From NCBI GenBank assembly GCA_012839145.1, contig DUNY01000465.1, positions 1-5,144 of the forward strand: a stretch of 5,144 bases of DNA, in the 5' to 3' direction. Under the pieces are notes generated by a model. The model had not been told where the DNA came from. It did not search any database and worked only from the letters and a program-made list of their open reading frames with translations. Each line of letters starts with the position of its first letter. Position 1 is the stretch's first letter. This stretch comes from Thermoanaerobacterales bacterium (GTDB taxonomy: Bacteria > Bacillota > Thermosediminibacteria > Thermosediminibacterales > Tepidanaerobacteraceae). Made by a program: the position numbers and the translations under genes. Shown here piece by piece: positions 4,504-5,144 of the stretch.

Positions 4504-5144
4504 TCAACTTTTATCGGTTTCACCATTAACATTTTCAACAGTTTTAGTGCTTTTTACAACGCTTCCTCCGGTAGTTTTATACATATAATATGCAATACCC
4601 ATTACAACAGGTGTAAACCACTGTGTCAAAGTGACAAGTCCTAGCCCCCAGCGAGGATTTACATATTTTATCAAAAATAGCGGATTTTCCCGCACTGTTT
4701 CTTCTATAAAAGCCCGAAGCAACTGATGGTACCATATAAAGGACCAAAATTGATATCCCGTAGGAACACCCTTTTTTTGAAGATAAATAAAGCGCAAAAG
4801 CAGTACTACACCGATGGATGACCCTATAAGCTGAGCAGGCCACCGACCGAAGGAAAACTGGGTCATCCGACCAAGTACTTCTTGATTGAAAATATTACCT
4901 ATGCGGACGATGATATATCCAAAAGACAGACCCACCACTGTCCAATCAGCCAGAACGTTAGGGTTTACTCCGTGCTTTTTGCAGTAAGCCCAACCGGCCA
5001 AAAGACCTCCAAGAAGGCCGCCGTGCCAGGCCAGTCCACCCTCCCAAACCTTTATTACATTGAAGGGTTCTGTAATAAACCATTGGGGGTAATTGCTTAG
5101 CACAAAAACCAATCTAGCTCCTATTACACCTGCTACTATAACTA
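4504..5144 (-). CDS. lgt: Lgt-family prolipoprotein diacylglyceryl transferase, divergent (5' end cut by window)
   Basis: Membrane enzyme family that moves diacylglycerol from phosphatidylglycerol to the lipobox cysteine of prelipoproteins. There are 212 visible codons. The frame is open to the window edge and the Lgt-like GARL lies upstream of the first possible TTG start (5110-5112), so the true start is outside the window; about 50 or more residues are missing. Counting that TTG codon as 1, the motifs are WEGGLAWHGG (23-32), and RIGNIFNQE with GR (70-78 and 81-82), matching the Lgt signature (G-R-x-G-N-x-x-N-x-E) except that Val replaces its first Gly. R133 and E137 in LLRAFIEETVR correspond to the conserved Arg and Glu near the C-terminus. 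Several hydrophobic segments are visible. Odd points: the usual HPxQLYE is replaced by RWPAQLIGS (90-98), losing the Tyr-Glu pair, and the segment between GR and this motif is short. It may be a paralogue rather than the main Lgt. Confidence 0.87.
   Translation of the reverse strand, partial: VIVAGVIGARLVFVLSNYPQWFITEPFNVIKVWEGGLAWHGGLLGGLLAGWAYCKKHGVNPNVLADWTVVGLSFGYIIVRIGNIFNQEVLGRMTQFSFGRWPAQLIGSSIGVVLLLRFIYLQKKGVPTGYQFWSFIWYHQLLRAFIEETVRENPLFLIKYVNPRWGLGLVTLTQWFTPVVMGIAYYMYKTTGGSVVKSTKTVENVNGETDKS

Noticed and set aside
4577..5100. Other frames inside the lgt gene on both strands
   Set aside because: The lgt frame carries conserved motifs throughout; these frames are by-products.
1..5144. 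Mobile element, CRISPR array, phage or defence genes
   Set aside because: No transposase or integrase motifs, regularly spaced repeats, or terminal inverted repeats with target duplications were seen; the gene content is ordinary chromosomal.

Overview
The window looks like chromosomal DNA from a low-GC, Gram-positive, probably anaerobic Firmicute (Clostridia-like). The intergenic DNA is AT-rich, the Shine-Dalgarno (SD) sites are strong, the promoters are sigma-A type, the lipoprotein has a Gram-positive style signal, and the GH18 hydrolase carries paired copper-amine-oxidase-N-type wall domains. The exact genus cannot be named. The left edge cuts the end of a TRAP transporter solute-binding protein gene, and the right edge cuts the start of an lgt-family gene.

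Layout, left to right: (1) 1-921, minus, a TRAP/DctP-type solute-binding lipoprotein missing its C-terminal end. A possible 26-codon upstream frame (918-998) overlaps its start by ATGA. (2) 999-1594, AT-rich and without a convincing gene. It holds the SBP upstream region, an imperfect inverted repeat (1326-1385) and a strong minus-strand terminator (1424-1451). (3) 1595-3022, minus, a secreted GH18 glycosidase with two N-terminal stalk/wall-binding repeats. Its promoter is at 3194-3222, and its roughly 165-nt leader contains a perfect 12-bp hairpin. (4) 3266-3841, minus, a cysteine-rich DUF2284-type predicted metal-binding protein with a GTG start and its own promoter. (5) 3981-4232, plus, an unrecognised 83-residue protein, the only rightward gene, divergent from the DUF2284 gene. 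(6) 4256-4278, a hairpin terminator between converging transcripts. (7) 4374-4451, minus, tRNA-Arg(CCG) with a near-consensus promoter at 4471-4499. (8) 4504-5144, minus, the C-terminal part of a divergent Lgt (prolipoprotein diacylglyceryl transferase).

The genes look like separate transcription units rather than one pathway. The one functional link is general: an Lgt enzyme attaches the lipid to lipoproteins such as the TRAP binding protein. I see no mobile element, CRISPR array, phage gene or defence system. The best leads are the loss of the family's ligand-binding arginine in the TRAP protein, the unusual active-site region of the Lgt-like protein, the duplicated start region and overlapping mini-frame before the TRAP gene, the structured leader of the GH18 gene, and the unknown 83-residue protein.
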